Origin: Pseudokordiimonas caeni
GTDB lineage: Bacteria > Pseudomonadota > Alphaproteobacteria > Sphingomonadales > Kordiimonadaceae
Length of the DNA stretch: 64,000 nt
Direction of reading: 5' to 3'
NCBI RefSeq assembly: GCF_026719705.1
Contig: NZ_JAPPRR010000001.1
Location: 1,403,255-1,467,254 of the forward strand
Positions 17,365 to 26,435 of this stretch are shown one piece after another. Numbering within the stretch: position 1 is the stretch's first letter; every line of letters starts with the position of its first letter. The notes beneath the pieces are model-generated. The model did not search any database and was not told the origin of the DNA. It saw nothing but the letters and a program-made list of their open reading frames with translations. A program made the position numbers and the translations under genes.

Positions 17365-18711
17365 TCAACGCTCGTGGAAAGCGTTCTGGAAATTGCTGAG
17401 AAGCGGTTGCAAGAGATAAAGCAGCACGGGCTGCTTCGCGGTTTCGACAATCACCTGAACGGGATAACCCGGCTGCAGGGTTTCCCCCTGCTCCAGGTTT
17501 GCGAGGCTCGAAGCATCGAAACCGATGGTGATGGGATAATAATCGGCGCCTGTGCGTTCGTCTTTCACGATGTCGGGCGAAACGGTCAGCACCTTGCCCT
17601 CGATCGTCGGTGTCGAACGGCTTTTGAAGGCGAGCACGGAAATGCGGGCATGGAGGCCGGGGCCTATATTGGCGGCATCCTTTGCCTGCAACTGGCCGGT
17701 CACCACAAGCTGCGCGCCTTCTGGCACCAGCTCCATGGCGGGGGCTGCGGCCGGCAGCACGCCGCCCACCGTATTCACTTTCAGATTCATCACGGTGCCG
17801 TTCCTCGGCGCACGCATCACCACGCGGGAGCGCTGGTCCTCGGCAAGCCGCACCGCTGCGTCAAGCGCCACAAGGTCTACCGTCACCGCCTGCATCGTCT
17901 TGGCCACTTCCTGTGCATGCTCGGACCGGAACTTGTCCAGCTCCACACGGGAAGCAAGCAGTGCCTGGGCTTGTTGCTCCTGCTGGCTCATCAGGCCAAG
18001 CTGCTCGGACGCGGCACCTTCGCGGGCACGCTTCAGGGCGAGGCTGCGCGATTTCGGTGCATATCCCTTGGCGAGCAGGCTGTCGACATCAGATATCTCT
18101 TCATCCAGAAGCTTCAACTGGCCGGCAATATTCTGCAGCTGGGCGGTTGTGTTGTCATAAACCTCCTGCGCTGCCACCACGGCATTCACATAGGCGGCTT
18201 CCTGACGGGTGTAGAGGCTGCGGCGCATCACGAACTGCCGTTCTTCGGCGGCAAGGATATCCGCCACCGATGCCTCGCTCAGTCCCGTTGTGTCAAGGCT
18301 CGAAAAGTCGGGCGCCTCAAGGCCGTCCAGCTCCGCCTGCAGGCGAACGCGCTGGGCCGCAAAGGCCAGTTGGCGGGCCTTCACCTCGGCAACGCGCGCT
18401 TCAGCCGGGCGCGGGTCCATCACCAGAAGCGGGTCACCGGCCAACACCTTGTCACCATTCTTGACAAGAATTTCGCGCACGATGCCGCCTTCAAGATGCT
18501 GCAGCGTCTCCTTGTCGCCTTCCACGATCACCCGCCCGCTGACCACCGCCCCGGTGGAAAGCGGCGCGAAGATCGACCAGGCGAGCAGGAAGCCGAAAAA
18601 AGCGAGGATCGTGACCGCGCCAATCCGCACCTTGTCCTCGACAAAGGGAAACCGGGACTGGCGGACTTCCTCGATCAGGGCCGACATATGGGAACGCGGT
18701 ATGTCAGTCAT
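17365..18711 (-). CDS. Type I secretion periplasmic adaptor (HlyD/PrtE/PrsE family)
   Basis: Membrane-fusion protein of 448 residues linking the ABC exporter to an outer-membrane TolC channel. It has one N-terminal membrane span (VTILAFFGFLLAWSIFAPL, about residues 31-49), a biotinyl-lipoyl-like segment (GRVIVEGDKETLQHLEGGIV), a long alpha-helical coiled-coil hairpin (about 95-280) and the C-terminal beta-barrel domain (MRAPRNGTVMNLKV). The start overlaps the exporter gene by eight bases. Together they form a two-gene exporter. No TolC homologue is encoded in the window. Confidence 0.92.
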   Translation of the reverse strand: MTDIPRSHMSALIEEVRQSRFPFVEDKVRIGAVTILAFFGFLLAWSIFAPLSTGAVVSGRVIVEGDKETLQHLEGGIVREILVKNGDKVLAGDPLLVMDPRPAEARVAEVKARQLAFAAQRVRLQAELDGLEAPDFSSLDTTGLSEASVADILAAEERQFVMRRSLYTRQEAAYVNAVVAAQEVYDNTTAQLQNIAGQLKLLDEEISDVDSLLAKGYAPKSRSLALKRAREGAASEQLGLMSQQEQQAQALLASRVELDKFRSEHAQEVAKTMQAVTVDLVALDAAVRLAEDQRSRVVMRAPRNGTVMNLKVNTVGGVLPAAAPAMELVPEGAQLVVTGQLQAKDAANIGPGLHARISVLAFKSRSTPTIEGKVLTVSPDIVKDERTGADYYPITIGFDASSLANLEQGETLQPGYPVQVIVETAKQPVLLYLLQPLLSNFQNAFHER

Positions 18712-20626
18712 CCTGCCCTCCCTGCGGCGGTTGCGGCGGTTGCGGCGGTTGGACGGGGCGGCGGGCGAAGCCTTCCGGAGTCAGCGATGCGCCGGTGTCG
18801 CCGCCATTGCCGCCCGCTCGCTCGCTCGGGCGGTTCGCACCAATCGGCCGCACGCCGGAAATACCGCTCGGGCGCGGTGCCGGACCAACCTGACGTGGAG
18901 CCACGCCCGGCTTCGCCGGTCCGGAAAGGCGGCGCAACACTTGCGCTTTCGTGCCGAACTGGCTGAGGCGACCGCGCACGATCAGCGCCAGCTTGTCGGC
19001 ACGTTCGATCATCGATTTCTGGTGTGAAATCACGATCACGGTGACGCCGCGAGCCTTTTCTTCGTCAAGCGCACGGATGAGAAGCGCTTCGCTTTCATTG
19101 TCGAGATTGAGGTTCGGCTCATCAAGGACAAGAAGGCCGGGACGGCCACACAGCGCCCGCGCAATGGCAAGGCGTTGCAACTGCCCACCCGAAAGCGGAT
19201 GCCCCTGATCGCCCCCGATACGGGTGTCATACCCCTTCGGCAGCTCCATGATGAATTCATGCGCACCGATCCGCGATGCCGCCTCGATCACCTCTTCGAT
19301 CGGCACTTCCTGGAAGCGCGCGATATTCTCGTAGATCGTGCCCGGCAGGAATTCGAGCTTTTGCGGCACATAGCCGACAAAACCACCAAGCTCATCACGC
19401 GAGAAGTGCGAAACCTCGAAATTGCCGAGCATCACAAACCCTTCGGTCGGGTTGTATGCCCCCGAAATCACCCGGCCGAGCGTCGACTTGCCGGAAGCCG
19501 AAGGCCCGATAATGGTGAGGATTTCCCCACGCACGGCTTCAAGGCTGATTCCCTTCAGGAACGGCTGTTCAGCCCCCGGAAAAGCAAAACTCATGTCCTG
19601 CAAGGCGATGTCGACCGGACCATCGGGCCGGCGGGCGCTCACCCTGCGCTCACTTTCCGCCGGCAGTGCATCCCTGAGGCGCGAGTAGGAGCCGAGCGCG
19701 GAAATTGCCTGTTTCCAAGCCGTAATCGCCTGCTCCACAGGTGCCAGCGCGCGCGACATGATGAGCGACGCACCAACGATGGCGCCGGGGCTGAGGCTGC
19801 CTCCAAGCACCAGAAGCGCACCGGTGAACAGCACCGCCAATTGCAAAATCATGCGGAACGTCTTGAAAAGCGCCAGATTGGTCGCCGCGCGTGTGGAGCT
19901 TGTATATTGGTCCCTGAGCGCCTTGATATTGTGGGTCAGCCAGCGGTTCATCACCGCCGGCATCATGCCCATCGACTGGATCTCGTCGCTCGACCGCTGC
20001 ACCGACCGCACGAAATCGCGCGAGGTTTCTGCAATATTCTGGGCGTTCGAAAGAACGGCGCGGACCGAATTTTCGTTATAGATCGCGATCCCCAGAAGCA
20101 CCGCAGCCCCAATCAGCGCCAGGAGCCCCAAGGGGACCGCGATCAGGAACAGCACGATGAAATAGAAAACCATCCAGGGGATATCGAAAAGCGCCAGAAG
20201 GCCGGGGCTCGACATGAAAGACCGCAGGCGCCACAGATCCTCAAGTCCCTGCGCCTTCACCGGCATCCCGTTGTGCAGCGCCATGGCGACGTGCGGGAAA
20301 AGCTCAACCCCCAGACGCGATTCGAGCCAGCTCGCCGCCCGGTTGAGAATGTGGGAGCGCAGGACATCAAGGGCCGCCGACACGCCAAGCGCCACCACGG
20401 CGATCAGCGTCAGCAGATAAAGGCTGGCGGTATTGCCTGACCCGATCACCCGGTCCAGCAGCGTCATCATGTAAAGGGGAACGGTGAGTTGCAGCAGGTT
20501 CAGGACGAGGGAAAAAGCCGCAGCCGCCTTCACCGAACGGCGGCAGGCCTGGATCACGGTAACGAACGGCGACGTCTGTTCCGCGATCGCGTCTTCAACC
20601 ACTGCGGTCTTGAGAAGTTCAGCCAC
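18704..20626 (-). CDS. Type I secretion ABC transporter, permease/ATPase (PrtD/PrsD family)
   Basis: Inner-membrane exporter of 640 residues for RTX and other C-terminal-signal proteins. Six membrane spans fill the first 310 residues. The ATPase domain follows: Walker A IGPSASGKSTLGRVISG near residue 372, signature LSGGQLQRLAIARAL, and Walker B GLLVLDEPNLNLD. No C39 peptidase-like domain is present, as in the PrtD subgroup. It starts at GTG 20626 with GGGGA upstream. Unusually, about 80 residues follow the ATPase core, rich in Pro, Gly and Arg and ending in tandem PPQ units encoded by a 9-bp DNA repeat (18723-18749). It is the promoter-proximal gene of the secretion unit. Confidence 0.93.
   Translation of the reverse strand: MAELLKTAVVEDAIAEQTSPFVTVIQACRRSVKAAAAFSLVLNLLQLTVPLYMMTLLDRVIGSGNTASLYLLTLIAVVALGVSAALDVLRSHILNRAASWLESRLGVELFPHVAMALHNGMPVKAQGLEDLWRLRSFMSSPGLLALFDIPWMVFYFIVLFLIAVPLGLLALIGAAVLLGIAIYNENSVRAVLSNAQNIAETSRDFVRSVQRSSDEIQSMGMMPAVMNRWLTHNIKALRDQYTSSTRAATNLALFKTFRMILQLAVLFTGALLVLGGSLSPGAIVGASLIMSRALAPVEQAITAWKQAISALGSYSRLRDALPAESERRVSARRPDGPVDIALQDMSFAFPGAEQPFLKGISLEAVRGEILTIIGPSASGKSTLGRVISGAYNPTEGFVMLGNFEVSHFSRDELGGFVGYVPQKLEFLPGTIYENIARFQEVPIEEVIEAASRIGAHEFIMELPKGYDTRIGGDQGHPLSGGQLQRLAIARALCGRPGLLVLDEPNLNLDNESEALLIRALDEEKARGVTVIVISHQKSMIERADKLALIVRGRLSQFGTKAQVLRRLSGPAKPGVAPRQVGPAPRPSGISGVRPIGANRPSERAGGNGGDTGASLTPEGFARRPVQPPQPPQPPQGGQDD
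18723..18749. repeat. Three tandem 9-bp repeats in the exporter 3' end
   Basis: TGCGGCGGT occurs three times in direct succession. On the minus strand it encodes three proline-proline-glutamine units at the exporter C-terminus. Changes in copy number would keep the frame and alter only tail length. Confidence 0.85.
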
Positions 20627-20966
20627 AAGCGATCCCCTGAACTATCCGATGAGGCGGGCACGGCTCCCGCAAACCCTGAACAACCGGCCGCGCCGGCGAA
20701 ATCCTCGCCTGAATATCAGGCAGGCCCGTCAGCCGAGGCTGGCAAGCATTAAGAGCCTATGCCCGATAAAGCCCAAAAGCAAAAACTTATTTGTTTCAGC
20801 ACCGTTGCTGGCCTCTTCTTCGACAAGACTTCACCGATTTACCGTTGAATTCCCTACCTGAATACGGGATAGTATCGTGCGGGGAGCGTTAAGTGTCTGG
20901 TAAATTTCCCGAAATCACCTCAATCGCGGACCATGTATATCGTGGGCCGCCAACAGGTTCGGTAGA
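20627..20966. other. Divergent intergenic region between secretion unit and exopolysaccharide locus
   Basis: A 340-base region without a gene, AT-richer than its neighbours in its central part. It must hold the promoters for the minus-strand secretion unit and the plus-strand exopolysaccharide genes. I cannot assign clear -35/-10 pairs. TTAA-N7-GTAA at 20889-20903 is a near match to the CtrA box and would lie about 70 bases before the barrel gene. Shared regulation of the two units from this region is plausible. Confidence 0.5.
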
Positions 20967-22208
20967 ATGACTTGTAAAAATGCATCCTTTTTGACTGCGG
21001 CCGCAACATTCGCACTGATGATCGGCGCCGCGCCGGCAAATGCCCAACAAGCAAAAATTTCAGCTATGAGCGCCCCGCGGGTGGATGGCCTCTCGCTCGC
21101 CGCAATGGTCCAGGAAACATATTACGACAACTTCCTGCGCCTTTCCGATATCGAGATGGATGCGGACCCGAGCATCAAGACATCCGAATTCGTCACACGC
21201 GTGATGGGCGACCTGCAGGTCGGCCGCAACTTCGGCCGGCAGCAGATCAGTGCCGCAGTTCGCACCGGCTACCAGTTCCACAAGGAAAACAGCAATCTCG
21301 ACAACGACTTCCTTGATGCGCGTGCTGCACTCAACTGGGCGCTCGGTTCGCGCTGTTCCGGCGCCTTTGCCGGCGACTGGGGCCGCCAGCAGAGCGAGTT
21401 CGAATCGCTCGCCGATATCGTGAAAAGCACCCTTACCGAGAAAGCCGTGTCGGCCTATGCCGAATGCGGCATTGGTGGCCGTATCTCCCTCGCTGTTGCG
21501 GGTGAACTTGGCACAGCCAGCAATTCGGCTGATCGCCGCAAACAGAACGACCATGACGACAAGGGCGCTTATTCTGCACTCCGCTTCTCTTACGCGCCCG
21601 ACTCGTATATCGGGGTGGCAGCACGCTACTTCAAATACGAATATCCGGAGCGCCCCTTGATTGATGGCGTTCGGCCCGAATTCCAGACCAAGGAACTGAT
21701 GGCCGAACTGCAGCATTCGCTGGGGGCGCGGATGAAGCTGAGCCTTTCGGGCGGCGCCGTGCAGGTGGATTCCAACTCGACAACCGAAGACCCGGGCACA
21801 GGCATCAGCGGCTCGGCGGGGCTGACCTACAATCTTGGCGGTCGCCACGTGATCGACCTGCAGGCCTACAAGTCATACCAGCCGCTGCAGAATCTTGAGG
21901 CCCTCTATTCGAGCACAAAGGGCGTGCAGGCAGCGATTGCCTCGAACTGGTCGCCTGCGATTTCGACCAACATTGACGTTGGCTACCTTTCGCGGTCCAT
22001 CGCATATGCGGACGACTTTGTCCCGACGGTCGAAGGCCTCAATACCGGCGACGATACCTTCACGGCGAATGCCTCAGTAGGCTACACAATAGGTCGCCTG
22101 ATCATGCTTGAGGTCGGCGGGCGCTATATCAAACGAGATTCCAACGTGTCCAACTTCGATTATACGGACAAATCGGTTTTCATCTCCCTACGCCTGAAGT
22201 GGGACTGA
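20967..22208 (+). CDS. Outer-membrane beta-barrel protein of the exopolysaccharide locus
   Basis: A 413-residue protein with a signal peptide (FLTAAATFALMIGAAPANAQQ, cleavage after ANA) and a mature part of alternating polar/hydrophobic strands, ending in FISLRLKWD. This fits an outer-membrane barrel. Proteins of this sort (the EpsL-like group) are commonly encoded first in exosortase-linked exopolysaccharide clusters, ahead of the Wza and Wzz homologues, as here. It probably helps pass the polymer through the outer membrane or anchors it at the surface. The family assignment rests on gene order and architecture more than on motifs. Confidence 0.75.
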   Translation: MTCKNASFLTAAATFALMIGAAPANAQQAKISAMSAPRVDGLSLAAMVQETYYDNFLRLSDIEMDADPSIKTSEFVTRVMGDLQVGRNFGRQQISAAVRTGYQFHKENSNLDNDFLDARAALNWALGSRCSGAFAGDWGRQQSEFESLADIVKSTLTEKAVSAYAECGIGGRISLAVAGELGTASNSADRRKQNDHDDKGAYSALRFSYAPDSYIGVAARYFKYEYPERPLIDGVRPEFQTKELMAELQHSLGARMKLSLSGGAVQVDSNSTTEDPGTGISGSAGLTYNLGGRHVIDLQAYKSYQPLQNLEALYSSTKGVQAAIASNWSPAISTNIDVGYLSRSIAYADDFVPTVEGLNTGDDTFTANASVGYTIGRLIMLEVGGRYIKRDSNVSNFDYTDKSVFISLRLKWD

Positions 22209-22257
22209 CCGCTGGCCGAGTGACCGAGCCCTCCCAGACAGAAAACGTGAGACAGAA

Positions 22258-23070
22258 ATGACTGCAAAGTTTCGATCCACCCTCCGCCGGATATGCTTGG
22301 CCCTCGCCGGACTGGCTGCAGCGGCCTTGCCTGCATCGGCACAGAGCGCGTCGTCCTATCTGATCGGGCCACGCGACCTTGTGGATATTCAGGTATTTCA
22401 ACAACCCTCACTAAGCGCTCAGGCGCGGGTACAAAGCGACCAGAGTGTCTTCCTGCCAGTGATCGGGAATGTCGTGATCGGAGGCATGGACGAACCGAGT
22501 GCAGCCCGCGCTATTGCGGCCGCCCTTGAAACCGGTGGTGTGGTGCGCGACGCGGCGGTCACCGTGCGGGTTATCGAATTTGCCAGTCAGCGGATTTCTG
22601 TCCTCGGTTATGTGGGCTCACCGGGTTCCTATATTCTGGACCGCCCCTCGACCATTTCTGACCTCCTCGCCAAAGCGGGCGGCGCCACACCGGACGCCGG
22701 CGATACGCTTGTCTTCACGGACCGCCCGATTGGGGCCGGCACAATCGAGCGGATCGAACTGAATATCCAGGACCTTCTGGGTGGAGCGGACGCTTCGATC
22801 GACCGGCCGGTCAGCGACGGCGATACCATTTTCGTCCCGCGCGCCCCTGTGTTCTATATTTACGGCGAAGTCCGTTCGCCCGGTACATTCCGGGTTGAAC
22901 CTGGCCTCACTGTCGAGCAGGCACTGGCGACCGCCGGTGGTGCCACCGAACTTGGCAAGTCCAACAAGATCAAACGACGCGACATGCAGTCCGGAAAGCT
23001 GGTCTCGGCGGAGCTCACTGACATCGTCAAGGGCGGCGACGTATTCTATCTGCCGCAAAGCCTGTTCTGA
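22258..23070 (+). CDS. Polysaccharide export protein (Wza/EpsE-like)
   Basis: A 270-residue periplasmic/outer-membrane export protein. The signal peptide is LALAGLAAAALPASAQS. It is followed by the polysaccharide export domain (YLIGPRDLVDIQVFQQPSLS) and two SLBB-type segments (ISVLGYVGSPGSYILDRP and FYIYGEVRSPGTFRVEPG). There is no lipobox cysteine, unlike E. coli Wza. It would form the channel ring through which the polymer leaves. The gene follows the barrel gene by 49 bases and precedes the chain-length gene by 81 bases. Confidence 0.9.
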   Translation: MTAKFRSTLRRICLALAGLAAAALPASAQSASSYLIGPRDLVDIQVFQQPSLSAQARVQSDQSVFLPVIGNVVIGGMDEPSAARAIAAALETGGVVRDAAVTVRVIEFASQRISVLGYVGSPGSYILDRPSTISDLLAKAGGATPDAGDTLVFTDRPIGAGTIERIELNIQDLLGGADASIDRPVSDGDTIFVPRAPVFYIYGEVRSPGTFRVEPGLTVEQALATAGGATELGKSNKIKRRDMQSGKLVSAELTDIVKGGDVFYLPQSLF

Positions 23071-23151
23071 CGATAGAAACTGGCTAATCCGCACAGAGAC
23101 AGCTAGACTGAAGACAACGTGACCAGCAAGTAGCAGAGAGCGAGCGAATCG

Positions 23152-24606
23152 ATGAGTATTTTCCAAGTGGTAGCCATCCTGAAGGCCAGGCTTTGGCTCA
23201 TCATCTTATCGACGGTCGTGGCAGGGATCGTCTCGACCCTGATCGTTCTCGCCTTGCCGGAGCGCTACACAGCCTCCACGACCGTTCTTCTGGATATCGC
23301 TGAACCCGATCCGGTGACAGGCCGGGTCATGTCCACTTCGCTGGTTCGCAACCATATCCGTACCCAGATCCGGCTGATCATGTCCGAAGGGGTTGCGGGT
23401 CGCGTGGTCGACCAACTCAACCTCACGTCTTCGCCTTTCTATCTGAATGCCTTCAGCCAGCAGGAAAACCCTGGCGTCGACATCCGCTACTGGATTGGCC
23501 GGCGCCTTCTGGACAATCTGAAGGCCGAGAACGTGGCGGGTAGTGATATCGTCGCGATCAGCTACACTGCCCCGGCGCCCAATCTGGCGGCACAGCTCGC
23601 CAATGCCTTTGCCGATGCCTATATCGCCGCCGACCTTGATCTGCGCGTAGACCCCGCTCGCCGCAACGCCCAGTGGTTTGCCGGCCAGTTGAACAAACTG
23701 CGCCAGAACCTTAACGATGCCCAGCGCCGCCTGACCGAATACCAGCAGCGTACCGGCATCATCTCGGAATCGCAGGAGCTGAATGCTGAAGATACCAAGC
23801 TCGCCGACCTCACGGCCCGCGTGACGGAAGCCCGCGCCGAAGTCAGCGAGGCTCGCTCGATGGTCAGCCAAATCAACGCTTCCGATATCCAGAAGGGCGG
23901 GACCCAAAGCCTGCCTGCCTTTATCAACAGCTCGGAAATCCAGCAGTGGCGCGATGAACTGACCAAAATCGAATCGATTCTCGCGACGGTTGGCGGTCAG
24001 GTCGGCGTCAATCACCCGGAATACAAGGCCATGGTGGCCCGTCGGGAAGTCGCACAGAACCAGCTGAATACGGAAATCCAGAAGGTCCGTACCGCCATCT
24101 TCAACCGCGTGAAGATCGCCGAAGCCAAGGCCGAGACACTGGAAGCCGAACTGGAAGCCCAGAAGACCCGCGTGCTGCGCCTCCGTCAGGGCCGGGACGA
24201 ACTGGATGGCCTCGCCCGCGAAGTGCAGATCCGCAAGGCTGAATATGACGATGCCTTCCGGCGCGCCGGCTCGCTGCGCCTTGAAGGCGATATTGCCCAG
24301 TCCCAGCTTGTGGTGCTGGAAGAAGCCGTTCCGCCGCTCACCCACAGCTTCCCCAAGCGCGGCCTGACCGTCGCGGTGGCGACCGTCGCTGCAGTTTTCT
24401 TTGGCATGGCGCTCGCCTTCCTTCTTGAAATGATTGATCGTCGCCTGCGGTCCCCTGAGGATCTGGAGCAGGCCACAGACCTGCCGGTTCTGGCCGTACT
24501 TGCGGCCTCCAAAACCGCGCGCAAGAACAAGAAGGCAGACAGGAAGCGGCTGAAAAAGGCAGCTTCAAGCTCGTCTTCCCAACCAACACCGGCAGCTGCC
24601 GAGTAA
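23152..24606 (+). CDS. Polysaccharide chain-length determinant (Wzz/EpsF-like)
   Basis: A 484-residue inner-membrane protein that sets polymer length and couples to export. It has an N-terminal span (WLIILSTVVAGIVSTLIVLAL, about residues 20-40), a large periplasmic part rich in coiled coil (about 170-380, with KAEYDDAFRRAGSLRLEGDIA), and a second span near 405-425 (VAVATVAAVFFGMALAFLLEM) preceded by a PP motif. The C-terminus is a basic, Lys- and Ser-rich cytoplasmic tail. The tyrosine-kinase-like protein is encoded 12 bases downstream, so it is a separate-subunit rather than fused Wzc. Confidence 0.9.
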   Translation: MSIFQVVAILKARLWLIILSTVVAGIVSTLIVLALPERYTASTTVLLDIAEPDPVTGRVMSTSLVRNHIRTQIRLIMSEGVAGRVVDQLNLTSSPFYLNAFSQQENPGVDIRYWIGRRLLDNLKAENVAGSDIVAISYTAPAPNLAAQLANAFADAYIAADLDLRVDPARRNAQWFAGQLNKLRQNLNDAQRRLTEYQQRTGIISESQELNAEDTKLADLTARVTEARAEVSEARSMVSQINASDIQKGGTQSLPAFINSSEIQQWRDELTKIESILATVGGQVGVNHPEYKAMVARREVAQNQLNTEIQKVRTAIFNRVKIAEAKAETLEAELEAQKTRVLRLRQGRDELDGLAREVQIRKAEYDDAFRRAGSLRLEGDIAQSQLVVLEEAVPPLTHSFPKRGLTVAVATVAAVFFGMALAFLLEMIDRRLRSPEDLEQATDLPVLAVLAASKTARKNKKADRKRLKKAASSSSSQPTPAAAE

Positions 24607-24618
24607 AGGGGCACTATA

Positions 24619-25497
24619 ATGCCGGCTACGAATCAAGCGCTCGTCAAGCGTGAAAGCTCCCTGCCCTATGGCCTGAAGATCGGCCAGATCCTGATGGCGC
24701 AGGGCAAGATCAATGAAGATCAGGTCCGCGAAATCCTGAAAACCCAGGCCGAGCGCAGCTGCAGTTTCGGTGAAGCCGCCATTTATCTCGGCTTCCTCAC
24801 CCAAGTCGATATCGATACCGCGATCTCGCAGCAGTTCAACTATGCGATCCTGTCGCCCGAGGCGGGTGCCTACTCCACCGAACTGCATGTGGCGACCAAC
24901 CCGTTCGGTCAGGAAGCTGAATCCTTCCGGGCTTTGCGTTCGCAACTGATGCTCGAAAGCCTTGAAAAGGGACGTCGGGCGATCACGATCGTCGGGCCCA
25001 ACGCGGAGTCAGGCTGCACCTACACAGCAGCGAACCTCGCCCTTGCCTTCGCCCAATTGGGCCTCAAGACCTGCCTGATCGATGCCAACCTGCGCAATCC
25101 TCGCATCGCCAAGCTTTTCAATATTTCGAGGGAACACGAAGGTTTGTCGGAAATCCTGATCGGCGGCCGCACGTATGATGAAGTACTGGTCAACGACACC
25201 TTCCCGAACCTCAGCATCATCACGTCAGGCCGGGTACCGCCAAACCCGCAGGAGCTTCTGGGACGTCACGAGCTGATCTGGACCCTGTCGCATGTGCTGA
25301 GGGACTTTGACACTGTCCTTTTCGACACGCCTGCGATGAACCATTGCGCTGACGCCCGCACCGTTGCAGCCCGCGTGGGCTCTGCCCTTCTGGTGGCGCG
25401 CCGTCACATGACACTCGCCAATGATGCCAGGGTGGCGGTCGAAGAGTTGCGCTCGAACGGTGTCCACCTGATCGGCACCGTGCTCAACACATACTGA
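24619..25497 (+). CDS. EpsG-like tyrosine autokinase homologue with MshEN-like N-terminus
   Basis: A 292-residue cytoplasmic partner of the chain-length protein. Residues about 15-80 (IGQILMAQGKINEDQVREIL ... FGEAAIYLGFLTQVDIDTAI) look like the T2SSE_N/MshEN fold, some members of which bind cyclic di-GMP. The remainder is a BY-kinase/ParA-type P-loop domain. The nucleotide motifs are altered: Walker A reads GPNAESGCTYT with no lysine, and Walker A' reads CLIDANLRNP with Asn in place of the second Asp. No C-terminal tyrosine cluster is present. Relatives in exosortase loci also lack the lysine. It may be a regulatory pseudokinase. Confidence 0.83.
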   Translation: MPATNQALVKRESSLPYGLKIGQILMAQGKINEDQVREILKTQAERSCSFGEAAIYLGFLTQVDIDTAISQQFNYAILSPEAGAYSTELHVATNPFGQEAESFRALRSQLMLESLEKGRRAITIVGPNAESGCTYTAANLALAFAQLGLKTCLIDANLRNPRIAKLFNISREHEGLSEILIGGRTYDEVLVNDTFPNLSIITSGRVPPNPQELLGRHELIWTLSHVLRDFDTVLFDTPAMNHCADARTVAARVGSALLVARRHMTLANDARVAVEELRSNGVHLIGTVLNTY

Positions 25498-25526
25498 CAG
25501 AAACGAAAATCCCGGAAAGCTGCACA

Positions 25527-26435
25527 GTGACCACACAAGCCCGTAAGCCCACGATTGACCTGGACTTGCAACGTATTGCAAGCGACCTCTTCGGCAGCGG
25601 CATGTGGCTCGTGGTCGCAGCCCTGGTCGTCACCTATTTCTCAACCTACGCCATCATGGCAGAAGGCCCTTGGAACACCGATCAGGACGGTCACGGCCCC
25701 TTCATTCTGATTGTGGCACTCCTCGCTTTTCTCATCCGGTATCCGGCGATTGCCGCCGTGCCAAAGCCCGACAGAATAGTATGGGAAGGCTGGGCGCTTC
25801 TTGTCGCCAGTCTCACGGTTTTTGCCATCGGGAGCTCGCAGGAGATCCTGCTGTTCGACAGCGGATCGCAGATTCCGGTGGCCGCAGCACTCGTCCTGAT
25901 TTTCAGGGGTTGGGCCGGGCTCAAGGCCGCCTGGTTTCCGATCTTCTTCCTGATCTTCTCCGTGCCCTTGCCGGGCTGGCTGATCGACGGCGCAACCCTG
26001 CCGCTCAAGGTCATGCTCTCGGACCAGGTGGTGGAACTTCTATATAACGCTGGTTATGAAATCGCCCAGAATGGTGTGATCCTCTATATCGGCCAGTATC
26101 AGCTGCTGGTGAAAGATGCCTGCGTCGGTTTGAATTCGATGCACAGCCTTGCCGCCGTCGGCGTGCTCTATATCTATCTCATCAAGCCGCAGAGCTGGCT
26201 GCATACCGCCCTTCTGGTGCTTTTCATCCTGCCGGCAGCCTATGCCGCCAACGTCCTGCGTGTGATCATTCTGGTCCTCATCACCTTTTATCTGGGAGAT
26301 GAGGCCGGTCAGGGCTTCCTGCATGATTTTGCGGGGATCGTGATGTTTGCCTCTGCCCTGTTGCTGTTCTTCCTGTTCGATAATCTGATCTTCGGAGGTA
26401 TGCGGTGGATTCAATCGCGGAAAAAAGCGGCGTGA
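25527..26435 (+). CDS. Exosortase (EpsH/Xrt family)
   Basis: Polytopic membrane cysteine transpeptidase of 302 residues that processes PEP-CTERM proteins and is linked to exopolysaccharide. About eight membrane spans are visible. The catalytic triad positions are readable: Cys199 in VKDACVGLNSMHS, Arg245 in ANVLRVIIL and His266 in FLHDFAG. The VKDACVGLNSM form differs from the EACSGLR of XrtA and is closer to the XrtB/XrtV type. A small protein at 34538 resembling the XrtV accessory group suggests XrtV, but this is inference. GTG 25527 has GGAAAG upstream. It overlaps the epsI gene. Confidence 0.92.
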   Translation: MTTQARKPTIDLDLQRIASDLFGSGMWLVVAALVVTYFSTYAIMAEGPWNTDQDGHGPFILIVALLAFLIRYPAIAAVPKPDRIVWEGWALLVASLTVFAIGSSQEILLFDSGSQIPVAAALVLIFRGWAGLKAAWFPIFFLIFSVPLPGWLIDGATLPLKVMLSDQVVELLYNAGYEIAQNGVILYIGQYQLLVKDACVGLNSMHSLAAVGVLYIYLIKPQSWLHTALLVLFILPAAYAANVLRVIILVLITFYLGDEAGQGFLHDFAGIVMFASALLLFFLFDNLIFGGMRWIQSRKKAA

